A stretch of DNA of 64,000 nucleotides from Limnomonas spitsbergensis (taxonomy: Eukaryota; Chlorophyta; Chlorophyceae; Chlamydomonadales): assembly GCA_037349105.1 (NCBI GenBank), contig JAYJMM010000036.1:3570001-3634000 (forward strand), in the 5' to 3' direction. Shown one piece after another: positions 23,013-36,371 of this stretch. The position numbers were made by a program, and so were the translations under genes. The stretch's first letter is position 1. Each line of letters opens with the position of its first letter. The notes beneath the pieces are model-generated. The model searched no databases. It saw only the letters and a list, made by a program, of their open reading frames with translations, and was not told where the DNA came from.

Positions 23013-23672
23013 CCTGAAGGCGCCTTTCCATCTGCTCCTGCTGATTCTGCCCCCGCTTCTGTTGAGATTAAGCCCACGGATGTCTACAGGAGTGGCTGTA
23101 CTAATGCTGCAGCATGGGGTGACTGTGGATCTGTAGGATCTGCTGCTAGCTCTTAGATCCGCATGTACAAAGAAAACACCTCTCTCTCCTGATCCTCCAG
23201 CCTGGATACGAGTTGTATTAGCTTTTGGTATGACGTGGTTTGCCCGAAAGTGCATGGCTTGCATGGTCACAGGGTTGCAGTGAACACAGCTGTACCGAAT
23301 GAAACAGCGTTCCTATGGGGGGTCGATACAACCAGGGGGCAAAGTTATGAGAAAATAAAAAAGCAAAACAATTGTTTTGCGGTTTTTGCGCCAGGTGTAG
23401 GCGATTGAGTCGAGATATGTGTGGATAATAATTCTGTTTAACCGAGTGCGATGTTGAAGGACTCAGAGCGTGCAAATGCTTTTATTTCTTTTGACTTTAC
23501 TGCGAGTTATGATGAATCATGATGGATGTGTGGGGAGGACGCAGAGTACGATAGCCGGATCCGTGGGTGATCCGTGGCCTAGATCTTATGTGAGTCTCCG
23601 TGGTGGAGAAAATATAAGCGACAGCAAGGCGACAGATTGAGATCTCAGGGAGCAGGCACAAGTCTCTTCAGT
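23013..23672. promoter_or_regulatory. Divergent promoter interval
   Basis: The dioxygenase gene (minus) and the FAD oxidoreductase gene (plus) start on either side, so both promoters should lie in these 660 bases. No TATA box or other motif was firmly identified. The minus frame upstream of the chosen dioxygenase start stays open to 23270, so the true start could lie inside this interval. Confidence 0.4.
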
Positions 23673-26600
23673 ATGAAAACGTACACTTCAATGTTCAGTC
23701 TCGCGCCTAGATGTCCCCAGGGTACACCCACCCGGCATCGTCCCCCAGCAGGAAGCATCATCCGTGCTTCTTCTCGGCCCCGAGCTCGTCGCGGTGCTTT
23801 CCTTGGACGCGCACCCACTGCGATTGTTAAGGCTTTAGATGAAGAAGGCGACAGCGGTACCAGGAAGCCCAAGGGCGTCGTGATCGGCGCGGGATGGGCA
23901 GGCCTGGGTGCTGCTCGTGCCATGGTAAGAGGGTTTAGGTGCATGGGGGACGCATGGGGGATGCGATGCAAAGCTCTGGTGGAATTAACTGCCAAATGGG
24001 CGGAATTCCTGGTATCTGGTCCAGAGCACCCTGTAGCCTTGGGGCATGACGGCATGTCTCTGAGTACATGCGTATCTCAGCCTACAAAAAAGGCTTTTGG
24101 GTGGATGCCCTGATGCCCATACGCTGTAGCAGCATCAAATGATGCATTTGGTTAACATACCGGTAGTTGAGTGAATGGCGGAAAGCGGGACTACAGGTGT
24201 CACAAACAAAATGTTTTCGTCTTCAGCACTGCAAGCAGATCCGTATCCCAAAATTGTTTCGCCTCCTCCTTTTGAATGTGCAACTGTAACCACTTGCATC
24301 GCCCTCATTCCTTCAAACCCCAGGTCAAGGCAGGCATGGACGTCACCTTGCTTGACTCAGCAAAGAATCCGGGGGGGCTGAGTTCTTCCTGGCGTACAAC
24401 AGGTGCCGGTAGGACTGTGGAGCCCGGCGTCAAAGGCTTCTGGTGAGACGTCAGATCGGGATTGTGGGTGGGTCAAGGGGCTCATGGCCTCATGGGTTGT
24501 TTGCAGGGCCTATTGGCCTAATTATGCGCAGTGTTAATCAGGGGTGTGATGTTAAGGGTATCGAATCTGGCCGTGCAGTGAGAGATCTTGGATCTACCTG
24601 GATGCGCTAGTGGAATGGATTATTTTCCTTGCGTAGCAGGACAGCTTGAGGGCAAGAGTGTGATTGAAGGGGAGGCATTTACTACCTACAGTTACATCCT
24701 ACAGTAACACCCGCCTGTTTCACCCTTCAGTAGCACCCTTCAGTTATTTCCAACAGTTACACCTAACATTTACACCCTTCAGTTACACTTGCACCCTACA
24801 GTTACACTTACACCATACAGTTACACTTACACCCTACAGTTACACTTACACCCTACAGCTACACTTACACCCTACAGTTACACTTACACCCTACAGTTAC
24901 ACTTGCACCCTACAGTTACACTTACACCATACAGTTACACTTACACCCTACAGTTACACTTACACCATACAGTTACACATATACCATACAGCTACACTTA
25001 CACCCTACAGCTACGCTTACACCCTACAGTTACACTTACACCCTTTAGTTACACTTACACCCTACAGTTACACTTACACCCTACAGATACACTTACACCC
25101 TACAGTTACACTTACACCATACAGTTACACTTACACCATACAGTTACACTTACACCCTACAGTTACACTTACACCCTACAGTTACACTTGCACCCTACAG
25201 TTACACTTACACCATACAGTTACACTTACACCATACAGTTACACTTACACCATACAGTTACACATATATCATACAGCTACACTTACACCCTACAGCTACG
25301 CTTACACCCTACAGTTACACGTACACCCTTGAGTTACACTTACACCCTACAGTTACACTTACACCCTACAGATACACTTACACCCTACAGTTACACTTAC
25401 ACCATACAGTTACACTTGCACCCTACAGTTACACTTACACCCTTCAGTTACACTTGCACCCTACAGTTACACTTATACCCAACAGTGACACTTACACCCT
25501 ACAATTACACTTACATCATACAGTTACACTTACACCCTACAGCTACACTTACACCCTACAGTTACACTTGCACCCTACAGTTACACTTATACCCAACAGT
25601 GACACTTACACCCTACAGTTACACTTACACCCTACAGTTACACTTACACCATACAGTTACACTTGCACCCTACAGTTACACTTATACCCAACAGTTACAC
25701 TTACACCCTACAGTTACACTTGCACCCTTTAGTTACAACTCTCATGATCCCTGTAGAAGCCAGATCATGACTTCATGAGAGATTCGTGTCATTGGAACAG
25801 CGTCTAGCATCCTGCCGGTGGCCTTTTTGGAAAGTTCCAGGCAGTGTGGGATGTCTTGAAATAAACAAGTGTTCAGGTGTGAGGGTCCCTCCTACAATAT
25901 TATACCTCAACCATCACACCCCATCCCTCTAACCCCCTCTCCCTCCAACCGGCCCCCACTACTCCCCCTATCCTGGACCCAGGTACCAGTATGCCAACAT
26001 TTTCAAGCTGGTTAAGGAGCTCGGCATTGTGGACCCCTTCACACCCTGGACCATGTCTTCCTTCTACAGCCCCCAGGGCCTGCAGGTGAAGTTTGCCCTA
26101 GCCAGTGCGACAGGGAGCAGGGTTTAGGGTTTCAAGCACAGTCATCTCCACAGCCCCCAGGACCTGCAGGTGAAGGTCGCCCTAGCCAGTGCGACAGGGA
26201 GCAGGCTGCCAACTGAAGCAGTCCTCTTCATAGAACCTAGGGCCATCAGATGAAGACCCTGGGAAAGTGTGCCAGGCTTATAGGTATGGCAAACCCTTGA
26301 CTCTCAGGGTAGGGTAGGGTGGGATTAGATGTAAACCCTCAGCCCTTAGCCCACATTCCCTCTTCACCCCCCAGAGTGCATCTGAGTTGTAACTGCAAAG
26401 CATTGCAGGAGTTACAACAAATATATACATCCTCAAGCAAGTGTTGAGGAAGCTACCCATTCAGGGATAACAAATCATTTAAAGCTCAAAAACACGCGGT
26501 GACAACATCCCCAGGCCCTGCTATGCCCAGGGACCTTCACTTAGGTGTCTTGATTTAGATATACATGGCTTGCGGCTTTGCAGATGCGCAGGTTCTGCCT

Positions 26601-29600
26601 CTTGACATTGCCGGGCCCTTTCAAACAATTATCTCAGATTGATGTCAATGATGGCTGGCTCTACATGTACACTGTACAGCTCCACCTTTCGATGCAAGCG
26701 AAGACGGGACTGCCTCCTGCCCCATGCAAAGAAGGGACTGCCATCTGCCCCATGCGAAGACTGGACTGCCTCCTGCCCCATGCAAAGATGGGACTGCCTC
26801 CTGCCCCATGCGAAGACTGGACTGCCTCCTGCCCCATGCAAAGACGGGCATACCTCCTGCCCCATGCAAAGACGGGATTGCCTCCTGCCCCATGCAAAGA
26901 CGGGCATGCCTCCTGCCCATGCAAATACGGGATTGCCTCCTGCCCCATGCAAAGACGGGCATGCCTCCTGCCCATGCAAATACGGGATTGCCTCCTGCCC
27001 CATGCGAAGACTGGACTGCCTCCTGCCCCATGCAAAGACGGGACTGCCTCCTGCCCCATGCGAAGACTGGACTGCCTCCTGCCCCATGCAAAGACGGGCA
27101 TGCCTCCTGCCCCATGCGAAGACTTGACTGCCCACACTATCTCATGTGCTGATGTGCACACGCATGCAGGTTCGCTCTCCCATATTCCAGGATCAGCCCA
27201 GGTTGCCCACACACTCACGTGCACACCCCTGCAGGTTCGCTCTCCCATATTCCAGGATCAGCCCAGGTTGCCCACGCCGCTGGGAAGCTTCATATACACC
27301 AACCCATTCTTCACCAATCTGCCCATTGCCGACAGGCTCACAGCCTTGGTGAGAAGGGAGTTTAAGGGGGCGTTCAGACTACCGCGTTTGGTGGGTTGCG
27401 TTTGACATTCATAATATAAAATGGTTTATCAGAAGGTATGGGCGCAGTTGATTCCAAGTAAAACATAACAACATTGTATCCAAACGCCCCCCCCCCCTTG
27501 CGTTTCGCGTTTGCGTTTGCACTTTCTAACCAAATGGTAACGCTGCAGATAGTAACGGAAGGATGGTAACAGGGTGGATTGTGGAAGTGGCTTCAGCCCC
27601 GAGCCCCTAGGGGGGCGTAGTCTTCTTTATTTTGTCTTCAGTGATGGGGGAGCCAGGGTGGCCCATCCAGTGCCACGGCGAAAGGGTGGCTTCCTTCATC
27701 CACGGCGAAAGGGTGGCCTCCTTAATCTACGCTTGCAGGTGTGTAATTTATTTAAATATTTATGAGGAGGGAGCCAGGGGAAGCTTGCGGACTGAATGCA
27801 ATATCTGGGAAATCACCTATTTGAAGGGGGGGGGAAATCTGATGAAATGTGTCATATGGACGGTGCTGTTGCACACCTGCGCCCCCTCCCTCCCAACTGA
27901 TATGTCTCCTAGACTCTCACAAAGGGCAGGAGTTTCTTTCTTTCTGTTGCTTTGCTTGATCGGACTGTAGAAGATCAAACCTACCTTTCCTCCACGCTGA
28001 GCTTGTACAAAGCCTGAACCCCAAATCCTCAACTGAACCCTTACAAAGGCTCTCGACTAGGCTGAACCCTACGATCCACCTTGCCTCCCCTATTCCCTGT
28101 ATGTGTCCCTTGCAGCCACTGGTGGAGGCGATGCTGGGATACAACCTAGACGAGGAGACGTACCTGGCTTACGACTCAATCTCGGCACGGGAGCTGTTCA
28201 GGTACTTCTTCTGGAAACCTGAATGAAATCGATATCCCGGATCATTGCGGATCACCAGGATGACCTTAGCCTGGGTGAATTCAACATAGGTGAACTATAC
28301 AGTGTTGAGCGATTCACGGTTGGGGTGTAATTACGGTTTCTTTTACAGTGTAATTGTCGGGCCAGATTTCACTGACGACGTAGTTACGGTGATTTTGCAC
28401 CGTTTTCTTCCACCCGAGTCCCTCTTACGGCATAATCGCCCAACACTGGAACTACACTCGGGTGGACTAAACCCTGATACAAGGAACCCTTGACCAGGTC
28501 ACTTTTCCTGCTTGAGCAGGACCATATTCCCGTGGCCCTTATTATGTTCCTTGCTCTATTGCAGGCAGGCGGGTGTATCTGGGAGGCTGTACCGCGAGTT
28601 CCTTGAGCCCATGCTGCTGGTGACGCTTTTTGCCCCGGGTCAGGAGCTCAGTGCTGCAGCAGCTCTGGGTGAGAGGGCATGATGCCTGCTATGCCTGCAT
28701 CGTACCTGGCCATGAACAGTATGGAGAAGACAACGTAGAAGAAGATACAAATGAAGAGGGGGGGGGGGGGTACGGTAGTCCCCAAGGCATGTGGGACTGA
28801 AGGGGCCAAAGCCACAGCAGCACCATGACCATGACATGGCAATCATTCATTTTTCTATGTTTTTAATGCTAAAATATGTGTTGATGACCCCTTTGCTCTT
28901 GGTCCTTAACTACTGGTGTATAACCGGCATTAGGAAATGTGTGAATATTACCCATGGCTCCCTAGGGGACTGCTTCTCTTGTCGACCTCCCCCTCCCCTT
29001 GCCGCCCGTGCGCTTGCAGATGCCCTGTATTTCTTCGTGCTCCAGCACCAGGCATGCTTCGATGTGCGCTGGTGCCGGGGCTCGGTAGCAGAGCGCATTC
29101 TGGGACCATTGGTGCAGGTGTGGCTTGACAGGCTTGCCAGGTAGATGCATGAATTGACACTATGGGTGGAAAAGTCGCTAGATGTACAATATTGGAAAGT
29201 CATGCAGGTGGCTGCATGACGTTGTGTGCTCTGCAGTGGTGCTGGGGGATCCTTTGCCTCTCTGTCATCTTATAACTTCAACCCTGAACCCTACACACAA
29301 GTCGTGGCAGATGCCCACCCCACCATACATAACATGCATTACAAAACAGGTCACTATTCCAGGAAAGCTGTCGTACTGGCGTGGGCTGATAGGATTTCCA
29401 TGCAAGGTTGCGATTTGAACTGCGTATGGAAGCATTTTGTTAGACTTGACCCGTGGTCCCCACCTGCGCCCCGACTGTGCAGAGCATCGAGCAAGACGGG
29501 GGCGTGGTGCTTGGAGGCAGGCGCGTCTTGGAGGTGACCTCCTCACAGGGATCCAAGCCGGACAGGTATGCTTTGAGTTCAAATATGAATTTGAATTTGA

Positions 29601-32600
29601 ATTCACGTGGTGATATGGGAATGTAGGTCTGTGGGACATCAGCCTCCCGGCAAGCTTGGCAGGAAGGCTGTCAAGTGACTATCAGTGATGAGATTTTTGC
29701 TCAATTGAAGTGCTGTCCTCACCCCTTCACGCCCTGATAAGGAAACCAGCCATCCAGAGGGTCAAGACAGCTTGCATTTCTCAGTTTCTGCCGCATCTGT
29801 CCAGTAACCGTGTGGCCTGCTCTTACCTGGGGCACCAGTTGTGGACAGGCCATAGTTCAGCTTGGCCAAAGCATAACCGAGAATCGCCGTACGATTGTGT
29901 TGCTTTGAGTCCTGTCAGTTGATGACGATGATGCAAGAATGTAACCTGGGTAGCCAGTGGCGCCATGGTGGCATGATCCTGTATGGCCTTGGTTACTAAA
30001 CGCAACCTTGCAGCTTTGCCTTGCTCTGTGCTTCCTACAGTTCATTCTCAAGGCACACTTGTCTGTTTTTGTCTGGGTAAAACAGGCACTGGCGTATGAA
30101 TGATTATCCACAGACCTTCCTGAATCTGGATTGACAGCTTTTCTCCCAGGCCTAGACCTTCCTGAATCTGGATTGACAGCTTTTCTCCCAGGCCTAGACC
30201 TTCTTGAATCTGGATTGACAGCTTTTCTCCCGGGCCTAGACCTTCTTGAATCTGGATTGACAGCTTTTCTCCCCAGGCCTAAACCTTCTTGAATCTGGAT
30301 TGACAGCTTTTCTCCCGGGCCTAGACCTTCCTGAATCTGGATTGACAGCTTTTCTCCCAGGCCTAGACCTTCTTGAATCTGGATTGACAGCTTTTCTCCC
30401 AGGCCTAGACCTTCCTGAATCTGGATTGACAGCTTTTCTCCCAGGCCTAGACCTTCTTGAATCTGGATTGACAGCTTTTCTCCCAGGCCTAGACCTTCTT
30501 GAATCTGGATTGACAGCTTTTCTCCCAGGCCTAGACCTTCTTGAATCTGGATTGACAGCTTTTCTCCCAGGCCTAGACCTTCTTGAATCTGGATTGACAG
30601 CTTTTCTCCCAGGCCTAGACCTTCTTGAATCTGGATTGACAGCTTTTCTCCCAGGCCTAGACCTTCCTGAATCTGGATTGACAGCTTTTCTCCCAGGCCT
30701 AGACCTTCTTGAATCTGGATTGACAGCTTTTCTCCCAGGCCTAGACCTTCCTGAATCTGGATTGACAGCTTTTCTCCCAGGCCTAGACCTTCTTGAATCT
30801 GGATTGACAGCTTTTCTCCCAGGCCTAGACCTTCCTGAATCTGGATTGACAGCTTTTCTCCCGGGCCTAGACCTTCTTGAATCTGGATTGACCGCTGTCC
30901 TCCCGGGCCTAGACCTTCTTGAATCTGGATTGACCGCTGTCCTCCCGGGCCTAGACCTTCTTGAATCTGGATTGACAGCTTTTCTCCCAGGCCTAGACCT
31001 TCTTGAATCTGGATTGACAGCTTTTCTCCCAGGCCTAGACCTTCTTGAATCTGGATTGACAGCTTTTCTCCCAGGCCTAGACCTTCCTGAATCTGGATTG
31101 ACAGCTTTTCTCCCAGGCCTAGACCTTCCTGAATCTGGATTGACAGCTTTTCTCCCAGGCCTAGACCTTCCTGAATCTGGATTGACAGCTTTTCTCCCAG
31201 GCCTAGACCTTCTTGAATCTGGATTGACAGCTTTTCTCCCAGGCCTAGACCTTCTTGAATCTGGATTGACAGCTTTTCTCCCAGGCCTAGACCTTCCTGA
31301 ATCTGGATTGACAGCTTTTCTCCCAGGCCTAGACCTTCTTGAATCTGGATTGACAGCTTTTCTCCCAGGCCTAGACCTTCCTGAATCTGGATTGACAGCT
31401 TTTCTCCCAGGCCTAGACCTTCTTGAATCTGGATTGACAGCTTTTCTCCCAGGCCTAGACCTTCCTGAATCTGGATTGACAGCTTTTCTCCCAGGCCTAG
31501 ACCTTCTTGAATCTGGATTGACCGCTGTCCTCCCGGGCCTAGACCTTCTTGAATCTGGATTGACCGCTGTCCTCCCGGGCCTAGACCTTCTTGAATCTGG
31601 ATTGACCGCTGTCCTCGCCCGCAGGGTGCTTGTGGCTGCAGAGGACGGCAGCCAGGAGGTCTATGAGGCCGACGCCATCGTGTTTGCTGTGGGCATTCCC
31701 GCGATGCAACGCATTGTGGCGCAGTCGCCGGTGCTCGCCGACTGCCCGCAGTTTGCAGGTGCCTGGGATGACTAGGGGAAGTTAGATCTTTACATATGGA
31801 TCTTTCAGATCCAAGGTCGGGCTGGGCAAGATTTGGGGTGTAGTTCCTCCAGCCATGCGCACCTGTACATGATACGAAGTATGGTACACCAGTAAACTCT
31901 TGTTACCGGCGTTATATACGGTTACCGCGCTAGACCCGCTCCCGCAGAATAATTGGCATGGTCATGTCAGTCCTGATTCATGATTATTCTGGACGATGAA
32001 CATGATTCCACACTGCCATGTGACGCATGGGCATGCTTTCCTGATGCAGCTTTCAACAACCTTGGATCCATCGATGCGCTGGCGGCTCGCTTCTGGTTGG
32101 ACAAGAAAGTTGCTCTCGCAACACCCAGCAACGTCCTGGTGGGCTTTGACGAGTGAGTGTCCATCAGAGCAGTGCGCTTGCGCCGTAATGCAGAAATTGT
32201 GTTCCGGTCAGCAATTACGGTCCCTTGCTGGTAAAAGTAGCTGAATTTGCCAAGAAATGACGGTGACTGAAACTCAGCTACGTAATTCAACCACCGTAAG
32301 GACCGTAATCGGCATTGCACTGGTGTCCATGTATCGAAAAGACCGTTGGATGTTATGTGGGTGTCCGCATGCTAGCTTCCATGCACCTCCTAGCGCCCAA
32401 CGGAGTTTTTAAACGTGTGGACAGGCTCACACACTCCTGCACTGACTCATTGCATTATGGCGTGCAGGGGTGTGGGCGGAACTCTATTTGACCTCAACGC
32501 GCTACAAGACGAGTACCGCACTGAGCCGGGGTCTGTGCTGGTACGCTCTTCTGCTGTACCACTAGTCACATGGCCTTAGACTCCGAGCTTCTATCACTGT

Positions 32601-34530
32601 TTCCTGCTGAATCGTCACGCGCCCAAAAAGCCATGGAAGTGCGTTTCATCATTCCATGATTTCTGGGCCTTACATAGTTGTGAGAATGCACATGCTCAGC
32701 CTACGCTAAGGAGGTTTCCTGTTGAAATTCTGGATTTGATATTCTCCCAACTGTCTTAAAATGGCCACGGCGCTGGACTCGTACTCGCCATGCTGAAGTG
32801 CTGTCCTTCCTGCCCTGCGTTTATCGTCATACTCCGCATCACGTCCCACTCAGGAGCTGGATTTCTACCATGCTGGAACCCTCCTCCCCTTGAGTGACCA
32901 AGCCACGCGGGACAGGTTGACGTCTTCCTACCTGCCGGCATGCAGCCCAGTAAGTGACACGCGTTAGCCTGGGCTTGAAAGGGACTCCTTTGTCCGGTAC
33001 ATAGGGGATTAGGGACTAGGCATGATGACCGGCGGCTGGGGATGCTCCTCTACTTCCAGTTGCTGCTACTTGGGTTTCTGCATCCACCCTGCAGTATATT
33101 TCAAAAGAGCCCCAATTCCACCTCGTGTGAAGTGCTAACTCCCACCTGTCACTTCAACGACTTGTTAGACACATTTAATCCACATCGGGCCCAAGGTATA
33201 AGTACTACATGCTACTATGCTCGGTAGACGCTCAACTGTTGATCCCTATGCGCGTTTGGTTGATTGCCTTTCTTGCCCTTGTAAATGCCTCAGGGCTTCT
33301 CAGGAGCGCGTGTGGTGGATTCCAGCATTCTCCGGTTCAGGTGAGGTGGATGGACATGAACTGCAGGATGCAATGGACTGGGCCAGTTGCGCACTTTCGT
33401 GGGGGAGGATTATATGCCTGCTGGTGTCAGCAACAAGCAGATACTGCATTTGTGTGAGTGGATGCTTTTCCCCGCCCGTTGTCTCCTCGCTACCACGTGA
33501 CATTGGGTGGTCGGTTAATCCACAATTGCTTTGACACGGGGAAGAATGCACGTGTCCCAAATGGGCAGGTCTAATCGTCTATACCTAGGGATCTGTTTTT
33601 TAACATCACGACGTCTGATTGGAAACCACGCGTATTGGTTTGTACTTCTTACTTGGTCGGTTGCCCTTTTCTTTTGTCATGCGCGCATGCCTGATGGTTG
33701 TTCTCATCCGGGTATGTGATGGTTCGCTTCGGTGACGTCGCCATTACGGGGGTGTCATGCATGCATGCTATGCACACATTCCTGAGCCCAGAGGTATCTC
33801 TCACCAGCCCCGAGTCCCTGACCCAATGCCACTCAACCAGTCACGTGTATCAGTCTGCCTCAGTCTGCCTCAACCTGTCACGTTGATGAGCCTGCCTCAG
33901 TCTGCCTCAGTCTGCCTCAACCTGTCACGTTGATGAGCCTGCCTCAGGCATGACTCGTAAGACTGCTCTACAGGAATGCAGGGGCAATGCACAATCTTTG
34001 TTTCTTCGTCATCAAGTCCCCCAGCAAGTTCCCATCACGGCTTTTTAAATTCTTTGGTTTCAGGGGGGCGGTGACTTCTTTCTCTCCTGGAAGTTACCGG
34101 CACATGCCTGAAGTGCAAAGCTCCTTGCCCGGCGTGATGCTGTGCGGCGACTGGGTCAGGCAAGCCCCGGGCTTACCTCAGGGCCTCAGCCAAGAAAAGG
34201 CATATGTCACAGGCATACAGGTAAAAGCAGTGTTTGTATTCGCACCTTGCATACATCATTCCAGAAGTGCTTTGATAATGTTCCTCTGGCTGTCCCTCTC
34301 CTGCGTGTGTTGATCATTACATCGCTCTGAAACGATGTATGTGCTGCTGGCCGGCTGTCTTGTAGGCTGGCAACTGCGCTGCAGTACACTGCCGACTCAC
34401 CCCGTCTGAGACAGTGGCCCGAGTGGAGCCAGATGAGCCGCATGTGGAAGCAGCCAAGGAGCTTCTAAGGGCGAGGAAGAAAGCTGGGAACATGCTGTGG
34501 AGCTCTGTATCCTCTATTGTTGGACTCTAA
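23673..34530 (+). CDS. FAD-dependent amine oxidoreductase, carotenoid-desaturase-like, plastid-targeted
   Basis: Probable chloroplast flavoprotein of the amine oxidase/phytoene desaturase superfamily; substrate unknown. Fifteen exons: 23673-23924, 24324-24442, 25983-26085, 27235-27348, 28116-28201, 28565-28668, 29020-29117, 29483-29565, 31625-31758, 32050-32152, 32468-32540, 32854-32949, 33294-33340, 34064-34220, 34366-34530. All phases agree, giving 577 aa. Residues 1 to about 50 are rich in Arg/Ser/Pro (transit peptide). The FAD-binding fold is VVIGAGWAGLGAA (about 70-80), continuing after intron 1 as VKAGMDVTLLDSAKNPGG. Later marks: DAIVFAVGIPAMQ, WLDKKVALATPSNVLVGFD, GGTLFDLNALQDEY and FSPGSYRHMP. 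The C-terminal flavin motif is GVMLCGDWVRQAPGLPQGLS...AYVTGIQAGNCAA. Introns 2, 3 and 8 carry large minisatellites. Relatives include plant and cyanobacterial proteins of unassigned function. Confidence 0.92.
24776..25735 (+). repeat. 19-bp minisatellite, about 50 units
   Basis: Unit CAGTTACACTTACACCCTA with variants (CATA, GCACC, CTACGC). Because 19 is not a multiple of 3 and the unit lacks stops, overlapping frames of up to 330 codons arise. It occupies most of intron 2 of the oxidoreductase gene. Confidence 0.97.
26146..26210 (+). repeat. Partial copy of oxidoreductase exon 3 end with donor site
   Basis: Repeats 26059-26122: CAGCCCCCAGG.CCTGCAG (exon 3 end), the donor GTGAAG and 35 intron bases including GCCAGTGCGACAGGGAGCAG. 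It lies in intron 3, 88 bases downstream. Confidence 0.9.
26700..27128 (+). repeat. 28-bp minisatellite, about 15 units
   Basis: Unit ACTGCCTCCTGCCCCATGCA followed by AAGACGGG, with 27- and 28-base variants. It is open in several frames on both strands, but lies in intron 3 of the oxidoreductase gene. Confidence 0.95.
27170..27216 (+). repeat. Partial copy of oxidoreductase exon 4 head with acceptor
   Basis: The acceptor TGCAG and the first 43 bases of exon 4 (GTTCGCTCTCCCATATTCCA and on) are repeated perfectly 65 bases upstream of the real exon at 27235. Using this acceptor would insert 65 bases and break the frame, so the downstream site is preferred. Confidence 0.92.
30113..31612 (+). repeat. 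42-bp minisatellite, about 36 units, abutting exon 9
   Basis: Unit of 42 bases: CTTGAATCTGGATTGACAGC, then TTTTCTCCCAGGCCTAGACC and TT. Variants are CTTCCTGAA, and CCGCTGTCCTCCCGGG near 30890-30960 and 31520-31612. One 43-base unit near 30270 shifts phase. Nearly every unit contains a pyrimidine tract followed by CAGG, the form of a 3' splice site. The array ends directly on the acceptor of exon 9 (CTCGCCCGCAG at 31614-31624). The unit is 14 codons without stops, so an open frame runs through about 32 units into exon 9. Confidence 0.97.
32165..32322. mobile_element. hAT-type MITE in oxidoreductase intron 10
   Basis: A 158-base element flanked by a perfect 8-base duplication GTGTCCAT (32157-32164 and 32323-32330). 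Ends are CAGAGCAGTGCGC and GCATTGCACTG. It is related in sequence to the element at 17022-17173. The left duplication begins 4 bases after the GT of the exon 10 donor, so the element landed almost on the splice site. Confidence 0.88.
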
Positions 34531-35888
34531 TAGGATGGTGGGTCCAGCTGAGAGACGAGTGTGTTCAATATTTGTCGTCAGAATTCTGACATCGCAGAGT
34601 GAAAATTGCAGCTTCTAATGCAGTAATGCCTGGGTGTTTTGTTTGATAGGGCAATAAACGATGTTACCCCCATATCATGTTGAAGGGCATTGATTTGGGT
34701 ACTGGGGTGCGTATCCAACTATTGAACCATGTGTTTCAAACCGTAATCCTGAGTGATCCTGAGATTCCAACTGGCTTACACTCTTCTGCCTGAGACATTT
34801 TACTTTGTATTCGACGACAATGGAGCACTATTGGTAGTAGAGGAACTTGTGTTGGACTGGGACAGACCACTCAGCACCACTCACTTACTCAGTACCAAGG
34901 AATTTCCAATTAACCGGTAATTTTGTTTCAACCCATTAGTTGGGCACCCACGTGGCCGAGCCTTTTGAGTAGGGCCCATATATAAGTTTAATGTCATTGA
35001 CCTAGGGATTCCCTGTCGCTGCCCTGAGATATTTTTGGGCAGTTCAGCTGCAACTCGGCTCCAACGCACGGCTAGGGCTTAAGTGCAGGAAGCCCTGATA
35101 CTTCGGTTCTGGCCATAAGCCGATTTTGGTTTGGTCGCCATCAGGGGCCCTTGGATTGCCTTTGGTCGCCTTCAGCTTTATGTAGGCCAAATATCTCAAG
35201 CCACCCCCAGAAGGCGGTGGATGACACTGACCCCTTCAATTATACTATTCATGGCGACGCTGCTTTGGGCCCTGTTCTAGATCCAGCCAGGTATGATTGG
35301 AGTCACAGCCTGATAGGAATATTTGTTACGCCCTTAAACAAATTCTGGGCGCAATAACTGATGACTGTGTCCTCCTGAATCCCAGTGGCAGCTCAGCAGA
35401 GCGCAGATGCAGCAGATCCCGTGTCGTGATGCATTTGGCTGTAAGGGGTCGTATTCCTTGCATGCGTTCACCAGGGTAACACAGATAACAGACAGACAGG
35501 TGCGTCACACACCGGAAATGGGCCACCTACCTGCCTGCTGTCATTGTTTATTTTGCTAGATCACCTTAAGCTACTGTGCAATGGCCCAAGAGGACCATGC
35601 TTAGCAACGATTCGACCATGCTCCAACACTTGATAAATGAAGGGTAATAAAAATGATGCAAAAATTACATCCAGGTGAGTAAATTGTTTAAGTCACTCAC
35701 CTGTCTGGTCGTACAACATTTTTGGGCAGCTACCGGGCATGCAACAAGGATCTTCTAGTCATGTATGTTGCCCATGGCTGCTGCCCTGCTGAATCTACAT
35801 AACTGCATGGCTCGTTGAGCCAGTTCTCCTCCACAGGTGGCGCTTCTAATCACCAATGCTGCTGAACTCGTTTTCATGTTCGGTTGGT
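34531..35888. other. Spacer between the oxidoreductase and the histone pair
   Basis: No gene was recognised. The oxidoreductase 3' UTR and the far 3' flank of H4 should lie here. Open frames are short and unsupported. Confidence 0.4.
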
Positions 35889-35904
35889 GGTGTTGAAAAA
35901 CACC
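35889..35904 (-). terminator. Histone H4 3' stem-loop
   Basis: On the minus strand, 50 bases after the H4 stop codon: GGTGTT, loop TTTC, AACACC, followed by ACCAACC. This is the six-pair stem and four-base loop of replication-dependent histone mRNAs, bound by SLBP for 3' processing without polyadenylation. Confidence 0.93.
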
Positions 35905-35953
35905 GGTTTGAGTAGTGGGGCTCCAATGATCCATGCTAGGTGAGTAAGTGAGT

Positions 35954-36301
<348 letters not shown>

Positions 36302-36371
36302 TTAGTTGACTACATTTCCTTTGGCCCTGTGTAAATAGGGAGGGGCAGGAACTTGACTCGACATGTGAGTC

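Noticed and set aside
24664..25778. Long Tyr/Thr/Leu/His repeat proteins
   Set aside because: Produced by the 19-bp minisatellite, which is open in all three frames; the flanking exons splice around it.
26629..27152. Cys/Pro-rich or Gly/Ser-rich repeat proteins on both strands
   Set aside because: By-products of the 28-bp minisatellite in intron 3 of the oxidoreductase gene.
30300..31775. A 491-codon open frame of 14-residue repeats, as a repeat protein
   Set aside because: It lies in intron 8 of the oxidoreductase gene. Flanking exons join in phase without it, and the frame has no ATG or coding context upstream.
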